Positions 7,615 through 15,679 of a stretch of 64,000 nucleotides of DNA are shown piece by piece (positions within the stretch are counted from its first letter, which is position 1; every line of letters starts with the position of its first letter). The stretch covers positions 1 through 64,000 of the forward strand of contig NZ_AUBU01000002.1 in NCBI RefSeq assembly GCF_000429405.1, in the 5' to 3' direction. The stretch comes from Algoriphagus marincola DSM 16067. Its GTDB lineage: Bacteria > Bacteroidota > Bacteroidia > Cytophagales > Cyclobacteriaceae. A program made the position numbers and the translations under genes. Below the pieces are notes generated by a model, which worked only from the letters and a program-made list of their open reading frames with translations, was not told the DNA's origin and searched no databases.

Positions 7615-9546
7615 ATGAAACTTCGAGTTTGGTCTAGCTTTCTCCTTTTTTTAGTACTTAGTTCATACGTATTTGGACAATCTCCTCGACAGATTGTCGA
7701 CAGTTTGCTGAATAGCGCACAGCAGGAAAACACTGATGAAACTCTCGCTGCGATCTATGGGGAATTGGGCTGGACCTATGCCGCTATTAATTTGGATTCA
7801 GCGATCTACTATGGTCAACTGGCGGTCGAACTGTCTGAGAAAACAGGAGATGAGACGCTCTTGGCACAATCTTACAGTGATTTGGGCAGTGGATACCTGC
7901 AAAAAGGTCAGCTTCAGGAGGCAGGTGAGGTATATCTAAAATCCCTTGAAATTCGAGAGGCAAATCGGGATTCGCTCGGAATGGCAAAAGTTTACAATGC
8001 CTTGGGCTTTATCCTTCAGCGGAAGTACGAATCAGATTCTGCGATCACTTATTTTTTGAAAGCCCTACCCATTTTCGAGAAGGAAGGGGCGCTGCTCAAT
8101 GCCGCTACTATTCTGAATAATATCGGGGTGATCTACCAAAACATGTCCAATTATCCCAAGGCCATAGAGTTTTACGAACGGGCTGCTGTCATGCGAGAGG
8201 CTCAAAAGGATTTCAGGAATCTGATTGGGAGCTATGCCAATCTGGGGACGGCTTACAAGTATCTGGGTGATTTTGAACTGGCTGAGGAATATTTTCAGAA
8301 AGCCATTGACTTGGCAATTCGGGAAGATGATCCTCTCAATTTGGCGGTTTCCTATCGGATGTATGCCTTTTTTCTTCAAGAAAAAGGAGACATGAGTCGA
8401 CTAGAAGAGGTTGCTCAAAAAGGTCTCGAAGCTGCCAAAGCTGTCAATGCACTCTATGAGGAAGCTACCATGGAGTATGCTTTGGGAGTGGTCGAAAACA
8501 CAAAAAAGAACTACAAAAAGGCGAAAGACTACCTAGAATCGGCAGCTGAAAAGTTTGTGAGCCAAGGTGCCGAGGATGATGTGTTCGGGCCTTATTTGGA
8601 GTTGATCACAAGCTTTGCCGCACTAGGAGATGCCGACAGTTCGAGGTATTATGTAAACCTCTATCAATCCACCCTGCGAAGCAAGGAAGAAAAAGCTGCA
8701 AAGGAACTGACTGCCGAACTGGAGACCAAATATCAAACAGCCCTCAAGGACAGTCAAATTTCGGAGCAGCAACTGCAAATCCGCAATAAAAACTTTCAAC
8801 TTTATGGTTCGCTTCTTATGGCCTTGGTGCTCGGACTGGTGGGCTACCTTCTTTACAAGCAGCAAAAGCTGAAAAACCGACAATTGGAACAGGAGGTAGA
8901 ACTCAAGGAGGCTTTGGCTCAAATCGAGACTCAAAATAAACTGCAGGAACAAAGGCTTTTGATCGCCCGCGACTTGCATGATAATATTGGGGCGCAATTG
9001 ACCTTTATTATTTCGTCGATCGAAAACCTCAAATATTTTGAACCCATCAAGGAAAGCCTGACTCCTCGCTATGAGTCGATTGCCAATTTCACGAAGCAGA
9101 CGATCCGCGAACTCCGGGATACTATCTGGGCAATGAATAGCGGGGCTGTTACTTTGGAAGATTTGGTCGGTAGGGTCAAAAATTTCATTCAACAGGGAAA
9201 ACAATCAACAGATGTCAAACTCGATTTTGTACAGGAGGAGGGGCTGGACCTTTCGAAGAAAATCAGCTCGGCAAATAGTATTCAAATCTTAAGAATTTTG
9301 CAGGAAGCTGTTCAAAATGCTGTCAAATACGCCGATGCAAGCCAAATTCAAGTGATTTTTTCTCTCGGTGAAAATCAGCTTCAATTTCAGGTCATAGATA
9401 ATGGTAAGGGCTTTGATTTGGAAAAGGTCAAAGCGGGGAATGGCTTAGGAAATATGCAAAAAAGAGCTGATGAAATCGAGGCCAGTCTATCTGTGAAATC
9501 CGAAACCGGGCGAGGAACTGAAATTAGCCTATTACTTTCGCTGTAG
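7615..9546 (+). CDS. TPR-containing sensor histidine kinase (HisKA_3 type)
   Basis: 643 residues. A signal peptide ending at VFGQ (about 21) leads into a periplasmic sensor of TPR helices (about 40-380, for example AITYFLKALPIFEKEG and AIEFYERAAVMREAQ), one membrane span (about 396-414), a coiled-coil linker, and a cytoplasmic NarL-family kinase. The phospho-acceptor is H455 in ARDLHDNIGAQL; the ATPase domain has QEAVQNAVKYADA, DNGKGFDLE and GNGLGNMQKRA. Such kinases normally phosphorylate a LuxR-type response regulator encoded beside them; none is found here, so it is an orphan in this window. The signal is unknown. Confidence 0.9.
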   Translation: MKLRVWSSFLLFLVLSSYVFGQSPRQIVDSLLNSAQQENTDETLAAIYGELGWTYAAINLDSAIYYGQLAVELSEKTGDETLLAQSYSDLGSGYLQKGQLQEAGEVYLKSLEIREANRDSLGMAKVYNALGFILQRKYESDSAITYFLKALPIFEKEGALLNAATILNNIGVIYQNMSNYPKAIEFYERAAVMREAQKDFRNLIGSYANLGTAYKYLGDFELAEEYFQKAIDLAIREDDPLNLAVSYRMYAFFLQEKGDMSRLEEVAQKGLEAAKAVNALYEEATMEYALGVVENTKKNYKKAKDYLESAAEKFVSQGAEDDVFGPYLELITSFAALGDADSSRYYVNLYQSTLRSKEEKAAKELTAELETKYQTALKDSQISEQQLQIRNKNFQLYGSLLMALVLGLVGYLLYKQQKLKNRQLEQEVELKEALAQIETQNKLQEQRLLIARDLHDNIGAQLTFIISSIENLKYFEPIKESLTPRYESIANFTKQTIRELRDTIWAMNSGAVTLEDLVGRVKNFIQQGKQSTDVKLDFVQEEGLDLSKKISSANSIQILRILQEAVQNAVKYADASQIQVIFSLGENQLQFQVIDNGKGFDLEKVKAGNGLGNMQKRADEIEASLSVKSETGRGTEISLLLSL

Positions 9547-9649
9547 TGTTTCCAAGGTTAAATAGGTGATTTGTCGTATTTCGAAGCGATGTGTTTCGAT
9601 TTAATTTTGAAGAAAAGCCTGAATTGACTTTTCCTCTGATTTTGTCGCA

Positions 9650-9937
9650 ATGCCTCTATCCGATCTGACTCTTTCTGTATTGATCTTTTTGATCTTCTTT
9701 GTCCTGGCAGCATTTCACTTTTTGCTCATTCGCGAGTATGCCAAGCAGAAGCGGATTCAAAAAAAGCGATTGGAGGACTTGGAAATTCTGGTGCAGGAAG
9801 AGATACAGCGCTCACGGAATTTGGATCAAAGCAGTACGATTTTGAAAAAAATAAAAAAGAAGACGGATCAACGATTGGAGCTGATCCGTCTTCAGATAAA
9901 GTCTTTGGATAAAAATTCGGGTGAGGCTAAGCTCTGA
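9650..9937 (+). CDS. Small membrane-anchored coiled-coil protein, unknown function
   Basis: 95 residues, not recognised. Residues 5-28 form one hydrophobic membrane segment (LTLSVLIFLIFFVLAAFHFLL), and the remainder is a highly charged, Lys/Glu-rich helix with heptad spacing suited to a coiled coil facing the cytoplasm. It follows the histidine kinase gene by about 100 nt on the same strand and may be co-transcribed. Its TGA stop directly abuts the stop codon of the convergent dehydrogenase gene. Confidence 0.6.
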   Translation: MPLSDLTLSVLIFLIFFVLAAFHFLLIREYAKQKRIQKKRLEDLEILVQEEIQRSRNLDQSSTILKKIKKKTDQRLELIRLQIKSLDKNSGEAKL

Positions 9938-12049
9938 TCAATCCGGCAAGGCAAAAGCCACATAGCTATCCCCACTTTTGGTGCCCTTTCCTCCACCGCA
10001 TGCAATCACCAAAAACTGCCTTCCATTTTGCTCATACATCGCCGGGGTAGCATGACCCGAGGCGGGGAGCTCAGCCTGCCACAGAAGCTCGCCCGTTTCC
10101 TTGTCAAAGGCCCGTATTTTCTCGTCTTTAGTTGCGGCAATGAAGAGCAATCCTCCGGCTGTGACTACTGGTCCTCCATAGTTTTCTGTCCCTGTTGGCG
10201 CAAAGCCTTGCTGACTCAAGGAGTCAATTTCCCCCAAGGGCACCTGCCATTTGCGTAGTCCGGATTGCATATCGATAGCTGTCAAAACTCCCCAAGGTGG
10301 GTTGGACCCGTAGAGCCCATCTTTTGTGACGAGCTTTTTGTAGCCATTCATGTAGTATCGAGGATTGAGGGCCGCATTTTCTGCTTCCAGTTCCTTTTTG
10401 TCTCCTTCCTGACTTTTGCCCAGCAAATAATCGACTAAAACATCCCGCTGCTCTTCGGAGAGATAGTCAAAGGCAGGCATGGCACCTCGTCCCTTTTTCA
10501 GTAAAGCAGTGAGGGAATCAGGACTGTATTTCGCGTCTAGGTTCAAGAGAGCGGGAATAGCCGGGAGGTTGCCTTTTCGCTCTAGACCATGGCAATTGCC
10601 ACAGTAATTGGTGTAAACTGATTTACCGACATTTTCAAAATCTGAATTAGGGGTCATTTCAATCATCCATGGGATTTGATTGGCATTGACATAGAATGTC
10701 TGCGTCTCTGGATCAAAAGCTGCTCCGCCCCATTCTGCTCCGCCATCCATTCCTGGGAAAAGTACAAGAGGCTTCTCAGCATTTGGAGGGTACCACATGT
10801 CTCCATAAAGTGAATTTTGAAGCTGATCGCGAATATCAGCCTCCCATTCGGGTTTGAGGTTTAGGATATCTTTTTCTTCAAAAACCAAATTCATAAAAGG
10901 CTCAGGCAGTGTCGGAAATGGTTGAGTAGAACTGCTTTTCTCACCTGGTAAACTGCTCTGTGGGACAGCTCGCTCTTCTATGGGCCAGAGGGGCTCTCCA
11001 CTTTCCCTATCGAAGACAAAAGTGAAACCTTGTTTGGAAGTTTGGGCGACAGCATCGATCCATTTGCCATCATGATTCACGCGAATAAGGGTAGGAGGGG
11101 AAGGGAAATCCCGATCCCAAACATCATGATGAACTCCTTGAAAATGCCAGATTCGCTCCCCGGTTTTGGCATCCATAGCCAAAAGTGAATTGGCAAAGAG
11201 ATTGTCTCCGTGACGGTAGCCTCCCCAAAAGTCATAAGTGGCTGACCCCGTGGGGATAAATACCATTCCCCGCTGGTAATCGACCACCATTCCTGCCCAA
11301 TTATTGGCACCACCGATTTGGGAAACATAGCTGGGATCCCAGGTGTCAAAGCCGAATTCATTTTCCTTAGGAATCGTATGAAATATCCACTCCATTTTCC
11401 CAGAAGGGATATGATAAGCCCGAATATGTCCCGGTGCAGCATCCAGGCCTTCGGATAGTCGCATTCCGATGATTAAAAGATCTTCGAAAACCACGCCGGG
11501 TGCATTGGCCACGATCAAAAAATCCTCTCGTTTATCATCCAGTCCTTTTCGTAGATCTATTTTTCCGCCATCTCCAAAGCTTGGAATAGGTGCTCCTGTC
11601 AGTGCGTCCACCGCCATGAGCCAGTTTCCTGCCCCAAAGAGGATCCGTTTATCTTCTCCTTTTTCCCAATAGCTTACACCCCGATTTGTTCCTGCCCAGG
11701 AGTTTTCCCCTCCTAAAATCTCAAAGGGATCAAAACGCCAAATTTCCTCTCCACTGGCTGCGTCCAAAGCAAAAACATCCAAGCCGGGCGTGGTTGCGTA
11801 AAGAAATCCATTTTTGACAATAGGTTGACATTGGATCTGAGATCGCTCGGTGGCATCGCCAGTTTGGTAGGTCCAGGCTACGGAAAGCTGCTCCACATTT
11901 TCTCGGGTGATTTGAGTCAAAGCAGAATACCGGCTTCCATCTTCCGGGCCTCCGTAATACGACCAATCGGTATAATCGATTTCTTTTGGTTCGGACTTGC
12001 AAGCGGAAATCAAAATAATGGCAGCCCAAAGGGTAATTCTACTTTTCAT
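9938..12049 (-). CDS. PQQ-dependent dehydrogenase with inserted cytochrome c domain, lipoprotein
   Basis: 703 residues. The lipoprotein signal (LISAC, lipid Cys17) places it in the envelope. Residues about 25-460 form quinoprotein propeller blades with repeats such as VFALDAASGEEIWRF and AMDAKTGERIWHF, and the signature GANNWAGMVVD. A class I cytochrome c domain is inserted (haem motif CGNCH at 483-487, axial Met524 in GAMPAF), after which the propeller resumes to the C-terminus (AIDMQSGLRKWQVPLGE, AFDKETGELLWQ). The family oxidises sugars or alcohols with PQQ and passes electrons to haem. The substrate is unknown, and no PQQ synthesis genes are in the window. Confidence 0.85.
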   Translation of the reverse strand: MKSRITLWAAIILISACKSEPKEIDYTDWSYYGGPEDGSRYSALTQITRENVEQLSVAWTYQTGDATERSQIQCQPIVKNGFLYATTPGLDVFALDAASGEEIWRFDPFEILGGENSWAGTNRGVSYWEKGEDKRILFGAGNWLMAVDALTGAPIPSFGDGGKIDLRKGLDDKREDFLIVANAPGVVFEDLLIIGMRLSEGLDAAPGHIRAYHIPSGKMEWIFHTIPKENEFGFDTWDPSYVSQIGGANNWAGMVVDYQRGMVFIPTGSATYDFWGGYRHGDNLFANSLLAMDAKTGERIWHFQGVHHDVWDRDFPSPPTLIRVNHDGKWIDAVAQTSKQGFTFVFDRESGEPLWPIEERAVPQSSLPGEKSSSTQPFPTLPEPFMNLVFEEKDILNLKPEWEADIRDQLQNSLYGDMWYPPNAEKPLVLFPGMDGGAEWGGAAFDPETQTFYVNANQIPWMIEMTPNSDFENVGKSVYTNYCGNCHGLERKGNLPAIPALLNLDAKYSPDSLTALLKKGRGAMPAFDYLSEEQRDVLVDYLLGKSQEGDKKELEAENAALNPRYYMNGYKKLVTKDGLYGSNPPWGVLTAIDMQSGLRKWQVPLGEIDSLSQQGFAPTGTENYGGPVVTAGGLLFIAATKDEKIRAFDKETGELLWQAELPASGHATPAMYEQNGRQFLVIACGGGKGTKSGDSYVAFALPD

Positions 12050-12074
12050 TGGGTTTTGGTTTGAGGGTAGGAAA

Positions 12075-12908
12075 TTACTGATTTGGATAAGAATACGGAA
12101 AATCTAGCGGGTCCGGATAGAGAAAATCAAAGGCTTTTTCCAAGATTTTCTGACCAGAAATGATTCGCTGATCATTCTCTTTTTCATGGGCATAGCTAAG
12201 TGGAGGATCGATCCCCAATTCTCGGGCATTCTTTTCATAGATTTCCTTGCGAAGTGGATGTTTTGGGGCTACACCATTGAAAGTTTCTCCCCAGAGTTCC
12301 TTTTCGATGACATAGGCAATCAAGCGAGCCGCATCCAGTCGGTAGATGAAGTTGACCCCAGTATGGCCTGTTACGTTTTCCTTTCCTGAGAAATATTTCC
12401 CCGGGATTCGATCATCACCCAACAGTCCCCCAAAGCGGATAATGCTCAGCTTTTGACTGAGGTTTTCTTGTAGGTATTTCTCTGCCTTCCAAAGGTTGAG
12501 GTTCCCAGAGTTTTCAGCATTTAGAATATCATTTTCGGTGTATCCCGATTGATTATTTTCGTCCGGATAAACTCCTGTCGAACTCACGTAGACCACCTTT
12601 TTGATCGCTGAGGTTAAAAGTAAGTCTTTCAAAAACTTTAATTGCTCCAAGTATTTTTCTCCTCCATCATAGCGGCTTCTCGGAGGGATATTGATCACTA
12701 GAGTTTCTGATTGGAATAGCTGCTGAAAGCCCACACCTGAGGGATAGGGGTCGAGTGAAAATTGGATGGCATTGATTCCTTCCTTTAGCAGCAGATTGGC
12801 TTTTTCGGCTGTGGTTGTGCTGCCGATAACCTGATGACCTTTTTCCTGAAGGATTTTTGCTAAGGGCAAACCGATCCAACCCAAACCGATAATGGATATT
12901 TTTTGCAT
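12075..12908 (-). CDS. NAD(P)-dependent epimerase/dehydratase-like protein (YeeZ-type)
   Basis: 277 residues, atypical SDR. The nucleotide-binding loop is GLGWIGLPLAKILQEKGHQV near the N-terminus, and VVYVSSTGVYPD is the strand-4 region with the active Ser, followed later by AEKYL in place of the usual YxxxK. FNGVAP near the C-terminus is typical of extended SDRs. Substrate and product are unknown. It lies between the PQQ dehydrogenase and the fatty-acid hydroxylase on the same strand, separated from the hydroxylase by a terminator. Confidence 0.75.
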   Translation of the reverse strand: MQKISIIGLGWIGLPLAKILQEKGHQVIGSTTTAEKANLLLKEGINAIQFSLDPYPSGVGFQQLFQSETLVINIPPRSRYDGGEKYLEQLKFLKDLLLTSAIKKVVYVSSTGVYPDENNQSGYTENDILNAENSGNLNLWKAEKYLQENLSQKLSIIRFGGLLGDDRIPGKYFSGKENVTGHTGVNFIYRLDAARLIAYVIEKELWGETFNGVAPKHPLRKEIYEKNARELGIDPPLSYAHEKENDQRIISGQKILEKAFDFLYPDPLDFPYSYPNQ

Positions 12909-12922
12909 ACGTGAAAATAAAA

Positions 12923-12945
12923 AAACCTCCCTTTTGAGGAGGTTT
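12923..12945 (-). terminator. Intrinsic terminator after the fatty-acid hydroxylase gene
   Basis: AAACCTCC (12923-12930) pairs perfectly with GGAGGTTT (12938-12945) around a 7-nt loop. Read on the minus strand the stem is followed by a T7 run. It lies 6 nt past the stop codon of the gene at 12951-13607. Confidence 0.85.
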
Positions 12946-12950
12946 GAAGT

Positions 12951-13607
12951 TTAATCTTTTTTCGGGAGAGTGCCCAGAATGTAATCCCAAAGTGGGGTAC
13001 TTACTCCGAAAGCCACATCAGGGTCCTTGTAGTGGTGGATGGCATGGTTGACCCAAAGGATCTTCAAGAAGTTTTTGGGAGGGTTGAATGCATGTACGAT
13101 ATAGTGTACACCCAAATAACTTGCATATCCAAATAAAAATCCGGGCAGGAAATAAAAGGCGAAATTGCCCATGATCAATTTGAACACCAAATAGAAAATC
13201 GCAGCATAAGCAGCACTCACAAAAGGAGGCATGGCTAATCGATCCTTGTCTTTGGGGTAGTCATGATGAACCCCGTGAATGGAATACTGCAATTTGTCCT
13301 TCAAGGGCGTATCCGGCTCCATGTGGAAGAAATGCTTATGCATCATGTATTCCACGAAAGTGAAGGAGATATATCCAATAAAAAATAGTCCGATAGCCAA
13401 AGGCCAAGAAATTACCGTAGTGGTTATTCCATAATAAATGGATATCCCTGCAAAAACAAGGAACATGGTAATGGGGATAGAGATATGGGTTCTTGAAATT
13501 CGTTCCAAGATCGGATTCTCAAACATTTTGGCAGAACCGTTATTATCCGGTCTATCCAGTCTTCCTATCTTTTTCATGGGACTGTGGGTTGCAATAGTTG
13601 GTCTCAT
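12951..13607 (-). CDS. Fatty-acid hydroxylase (sterol desaturase superfamily)
   Basis: 218 residues from ATG 13605-13607. Four hydrophobic segments surround the di-iron histidine clusters HKHFFH, HGVHHDYP, HYIVH and NHAIHHYKDP. This arrangement matches membrane fatty-acid 2-hydroxylases; in Bacteroidota, which make sphingolipids, a lipid-chain hydroxylase is a reasonable role, but the substrate is inferred. A TTG at 13614-13616 could extend it by 3 codons, but that TTG lies inside a TAATTTTG promoter-like box, so the ATG is preferred. Confidence 0.85.
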   Translation of the reverse strand: MRPTIATHSPMKKIGRLDRPDNNGSAKMFENPILERISRTHISIPITMFLVFAGISIYYGITTTVISWPLAIGLFFIGYISFTFVEYMMHKHFFHMEPDTPLKDKLQYSIHGVHHDYPKDKDRLAMPPFVSAAYAAIFYLVFKLIMGNFAFYFLPGFLFGYASYLGVHYIVHAFNPPKNFLKILWVNHAIHHYKDPDVAFGVSTPLWDYILGTLPKKD

Positions 13608-13613
13608 CGCTTG

Positions 13614-13621
13614 CAAAATTA
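13614..13621 (-). promoter_or_regulatory. Candidate -7 box TAATTTTG for the fatty-acid hydroxylase gene
   Basis: On the minus strand TAATTTTG matches TAnnTTTG and ends 6 nt before the ATG. No good -33 element is seen. Confidence 0.4.
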
Positions 13622-13678
13622 ACTAATTATGATTCTAAACCTTATTGATTTTTGTCAGATTTTTTCTTTTTGCTTGAA

Positions 13679-14818
13679 TTAGAGAGATTTCGCCATCGAC
13701 TTTTCGATGGTTTCTTCATAGTATTTTACATATCGAGGGAGAATGTTTGAAATGTCAAATTCCTTGGCTCTTGCCAGCGCATTGTCTTTGAAAGTTTGGA
13801 GGTTTTGGTCATCTAAGATGATTTTAGCCTTCTCCTTCATATCCTGAATATCTCCCACTGCACAAACAAACCCTGTTTTTCCATCAATGTTTAGTTCGGG
13901 AATACCTCCCGCGTCGGAAGTCAAAATAGGTACTTCGCAGGCCATAGCCTCCAGGGCAGCCAATCCAAAGCTTTCCTTTTCCGAAGGCATGATAAATAAG
14001 TCCGAAACTGAAAGAACCTCTTCCACTGCATCCAGCTTACCAAGGAAACGGATGTCATTACAGGTGCCCAATTCCCGGCAAAGCCGCTCCATTTTGTCCC
14101 GCTCGGGGCCATCTCCTACGAGAAGCAGTTTGGCGGGGATTTCTTTTCGGAGTTCGTAGAATACCCGAATCACATCCTCAACGCGTTTTACCTTTCGGAA
14201 GTTGGAAGTGTGTACCAGTAGCTTCTCACCATCCGGACAGATTGCAAGTTTAAAATGTTCTTTCTTCTGCTTTTTAAACCGCTCCAAGTCGATGAAGTTG
14301 GGAATCACCTCAATGTCACGCTTGACACCAAAATAAGCGTAGGTCTCCTCCTTTAGGTCCTGGGAAACTGCCGTCACGCCATCGCTGTGATTGATACTGA
14401 AAGTGACCACCGGCTCATAGCTTGGGTCTTTTCCTACTAGGGTAATGTCCGTACCGTGAAGGGTCGTCACTACCGGAATGTGAATTCCTTGTTCGGCAAG
14501 GATCATCTTGGCCATGTAGGCCGAAGAGGCGTGCGGGATGGCATAATGAACGTGCAAGAGATCCAGGTTTTCATATTTGACTACAGAGACCATCTTGCTT
14601 GCTAATGCCAATTCGTATGGCGCATGCTCAAAAAGTGGATAGCTTTTGATATCTACTTCGTGATAAAACAGATTTTCACTAAAAAAATCCAGTCTTGTCG
14701 GTTGTCGGTAGGTTATAAAATGAACTTCATGACCGACTTTCGCCAGCCCTTTGCCAAGTTCTGTTGCGACGACCCCACTACCACCGAAGGTAGGGTAACA
14801 AACAATTCCTATTTTCAT
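13679..14818 (-). CDS. bshA: N-acetyl-alpha-D-glucosaminyl L-malate synthase BshA
   Basis: 379 residues, GT4-family glycosyltransferase with GT-B fold. It joins GlcNAc from UDP-GlcNAc to L-malate, the first step of bacillithiol synthesis. The N-terminal sequence MKIGIVCYPTFGGSGVVATELG and the motifs HVHYAIPHASSAYMAK, TTLHGTDITLVG and VIPNFIDLERF are characteristic of BshA. The C-terminal half has the UDP-sugar site MPSEKESFGLAALEAMACEVP with its EX7E motif. ATG 14816-14818 is chosen because the family begins MKIGI; the upstream in-frame ATG adds 13 residues without similarity. Other bacillithiol genes are not in the window. Confidence 0.92.
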   Translation of the reverse strand: MKIGIVCYPTFGGSGVVATELGKGLAKVGHEVHFITYRQPTRLDFFSENLFYHEVDIKSYPLFEHAPYELALASKMVSVVKYENLDLLHVHYAIPHASSAYMAKMILAEQGIHIPVVTTLHGTDITLVGKDPSYEPVVTFSINHSDGVTAVSQDLKEETYAYFGVKRDIEVIPNFIDLERFKKQKKEHFKLAICPDGEKLLVHTSNFRKVKRVEDVIRVFYELRKEIPAKLLLVGDGPERDKMERLCRELGTCNDIRFLGKLDAVEEVLSVSDLFIMPSEKESFGLAALEAMACEVPILTSDAGGIPELNIDGKTGFVCAVGDIQDMKEKAKIILDDQNLQTFKDNALARAKEFDISNILPRYVKYYEETIEKSMAKSL

Positions 14819-15045
14819 TTTCAGGCTATTGAGCTTATCAGCGTCTAAAACACGCATAAACGCAAGTTTTGTTCAAAATAAAAGGAATTAATCGGATATC
14901 CAGATTTTATCTCCACTATTCGAAGCTGCTATACCTTTGATTTCAAGGTGTTTGGTCAAAAAATGTACCTCTGAGACTGACTATAACTAATTCCTTTCCG
15001 ATTTCCTACCATCTTCCATTCAAAAGAAAATGTATGCTGCTGTGC

Positions 15046-15075
15046 TGCTTTTCCAGAAGCAGTACAAGGAAAATT
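15046..15075 (+). repeat. Interspersed repeat, copy 1 (partial)
   Basis: CTGCTTTTCCAGAAGCAG folds into a hairpin and is followed by TACAAGGAAAA. The same unit is at 15089-15155 (diverged hairpin) and 16875-16927. This copy lacks the TGACAAAAACC tail. Confidence 0.55.
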
Positions 15076-15088
15076 TCTTTTTCTCTTG

Positions 15089-15155
15089 ATTCTCCTGAAG
15101 TAGCACAGCGAAAAATTGACAAAAACCTTCGGGGTTTCAAAAACCCCAAAGGTTA
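15089..15155 (+). repeat. Interspersed repeat, copy 2 (longest)
   Basis: It begins ATTCTCCTGAAGTAGCACAG, continues GAAAAATTGACAAAAACC, and ends with CCAAAGGTTA. It includes the 13-bp-arm hairpin at 15125-15153. Compared with copy 3 it carries 18 extra nt lying between two CAAAAACC direct repeats (15120-15127 and 15138-15145). Confidence 0.6.
15125..15153 (-). terminator. Terminator-like hairpin within repeat copy 2
   Basis: ACCTTCGGGGTTT (15125-15137) pairs with AAACCCCAAAGGT (15141-15153), with one G-U or mismatch position and a 3-nt loop. On the minus strand it is followed by TTTTTG. No gene on that strand lies just upstream of it, so it may only be part of the repeat. Confidence 0.4.
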
Positions 15156-15297
15156 GCGCAGCTGACACATGATCTGAAATTCAGCCATAAACCTAGAATA
15201 AAGGAATCAAAGGAAAGCGCAGACTCCTTTAGACCAGTATTACTTAGAAATTATTAACTAAATTTGGCTAAAGCAGTAAAAAATATTTAGGAAAATC

Positions 15298-15329
15298 TTG
15301 TTTTTCTCATGGGGGGGGCGCTACTTTTA
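15298..15329 (+). promoter_or_regulatory. Candidate promoter with a G8 tract in the spacer
   Basis: TTG at 15298-15300 and TACTTTTA at 15322-15329 (one base off TAnnTTTG) are separated by 21 nt, the spacing of Bacteroidota promoters. Eight consecutive G (15311-15318) lie in the spacer. It is 61 nt upstream of the peptide start codon. Confidence 0.4.
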
Positions 15330-15390
15330 GTTCAGCTTTTCAGGCCTAAGAGCTTTTTAATAAATCGTTTAACTTTAAATCTTTGAAAAA

Positions 15391-15606
15391 ATGAAAAATT
15401 TCATTAAAAAACTTATTGCCAGCTCTTTTATGATTCTTTTTTTAGGTGCTTTGGCAAGTACATCGATGGCTCAGAACAATGTTAAACTGTGTAGCTGGTC
15501 CGAAGAGGTTCAGTTTTGTTTAATGTCAGCCCCAGACGGTTATTGTGCTTATGGAGGTGCTGATTGTTCTACAACCTATCCTGTAGTTGAAGAATCAGGA
15601 CTTTAA
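15391..15606 (+). CDS. Small secreted four-cysteine peptide
   Basis: 71 residues. A typical signal peptide (basic MKNFIKK, hydrophobic core, cleavage near STSMA-Q at about 27) leaves a mature peptide of about 44 residues with four cysteines at 34, 43, 52 and 59, able to form two disulfides outside the cytoplasm. It recalls the short NVEALA-type peptides found beside propeller-like lipoproteins in Bacteroidota, but the similarity is in layout only and the family is not certain. It is followed by its own terminator and then a DUF4221 gene. Confidence 0.65.
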   Translation: MKNFIKKLIASSFMILFLGALASTSMAQNNVKLCSWSEEVQFCLMSAPDGYCAYGGADCSTTYPVVEESGL

Positions 15607-15620
15607 TTCTAAAATTTCTC

Positions 15621-15660
15621 AATCAGGTCTTGTTTGAAAGATTAAACGAGGCCTGATTTT
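15621..15660 (+). terminator. Intrinsic terminator after the small peptide gene
   Basis: AATCAGGTCTTGTTT (15621-15635) pairs with AAACGAGGCCTGATT (15644-15658) with two G-U pairs and an 8-nt loop, followed by TTTTCTTT. It lies between the peptide stop and the DUF4221 start (15680), so the peptide message is likely the more abundant one. Confidence 0.75.
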
Positions 15661-15679
15661 CTTTGAATCGAAATAGTCA

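Larger units (their letters stand above)
14819..15390. other. Gene-free intergenic region with repeats and a candidate promoter
   Basis: About 570 bp without a supportable gene. It holds two copies of an interspersed repeat (15046-15075, 15089-15155), a hairpin (15125-15153), a G8 tract (15311-15318) and a candidate promoter for the small peptide gene. A 70-codon minus-strand frame at 14956-15168 covers the repeats and has no protein-like features. Confidence 0.6.

Noticed and set aside
14956..15168. 70-codon minus-strand frame over the repeat region
   Set aside because: It is made of interspersed repeat sequence and shows no protein-like pattern.
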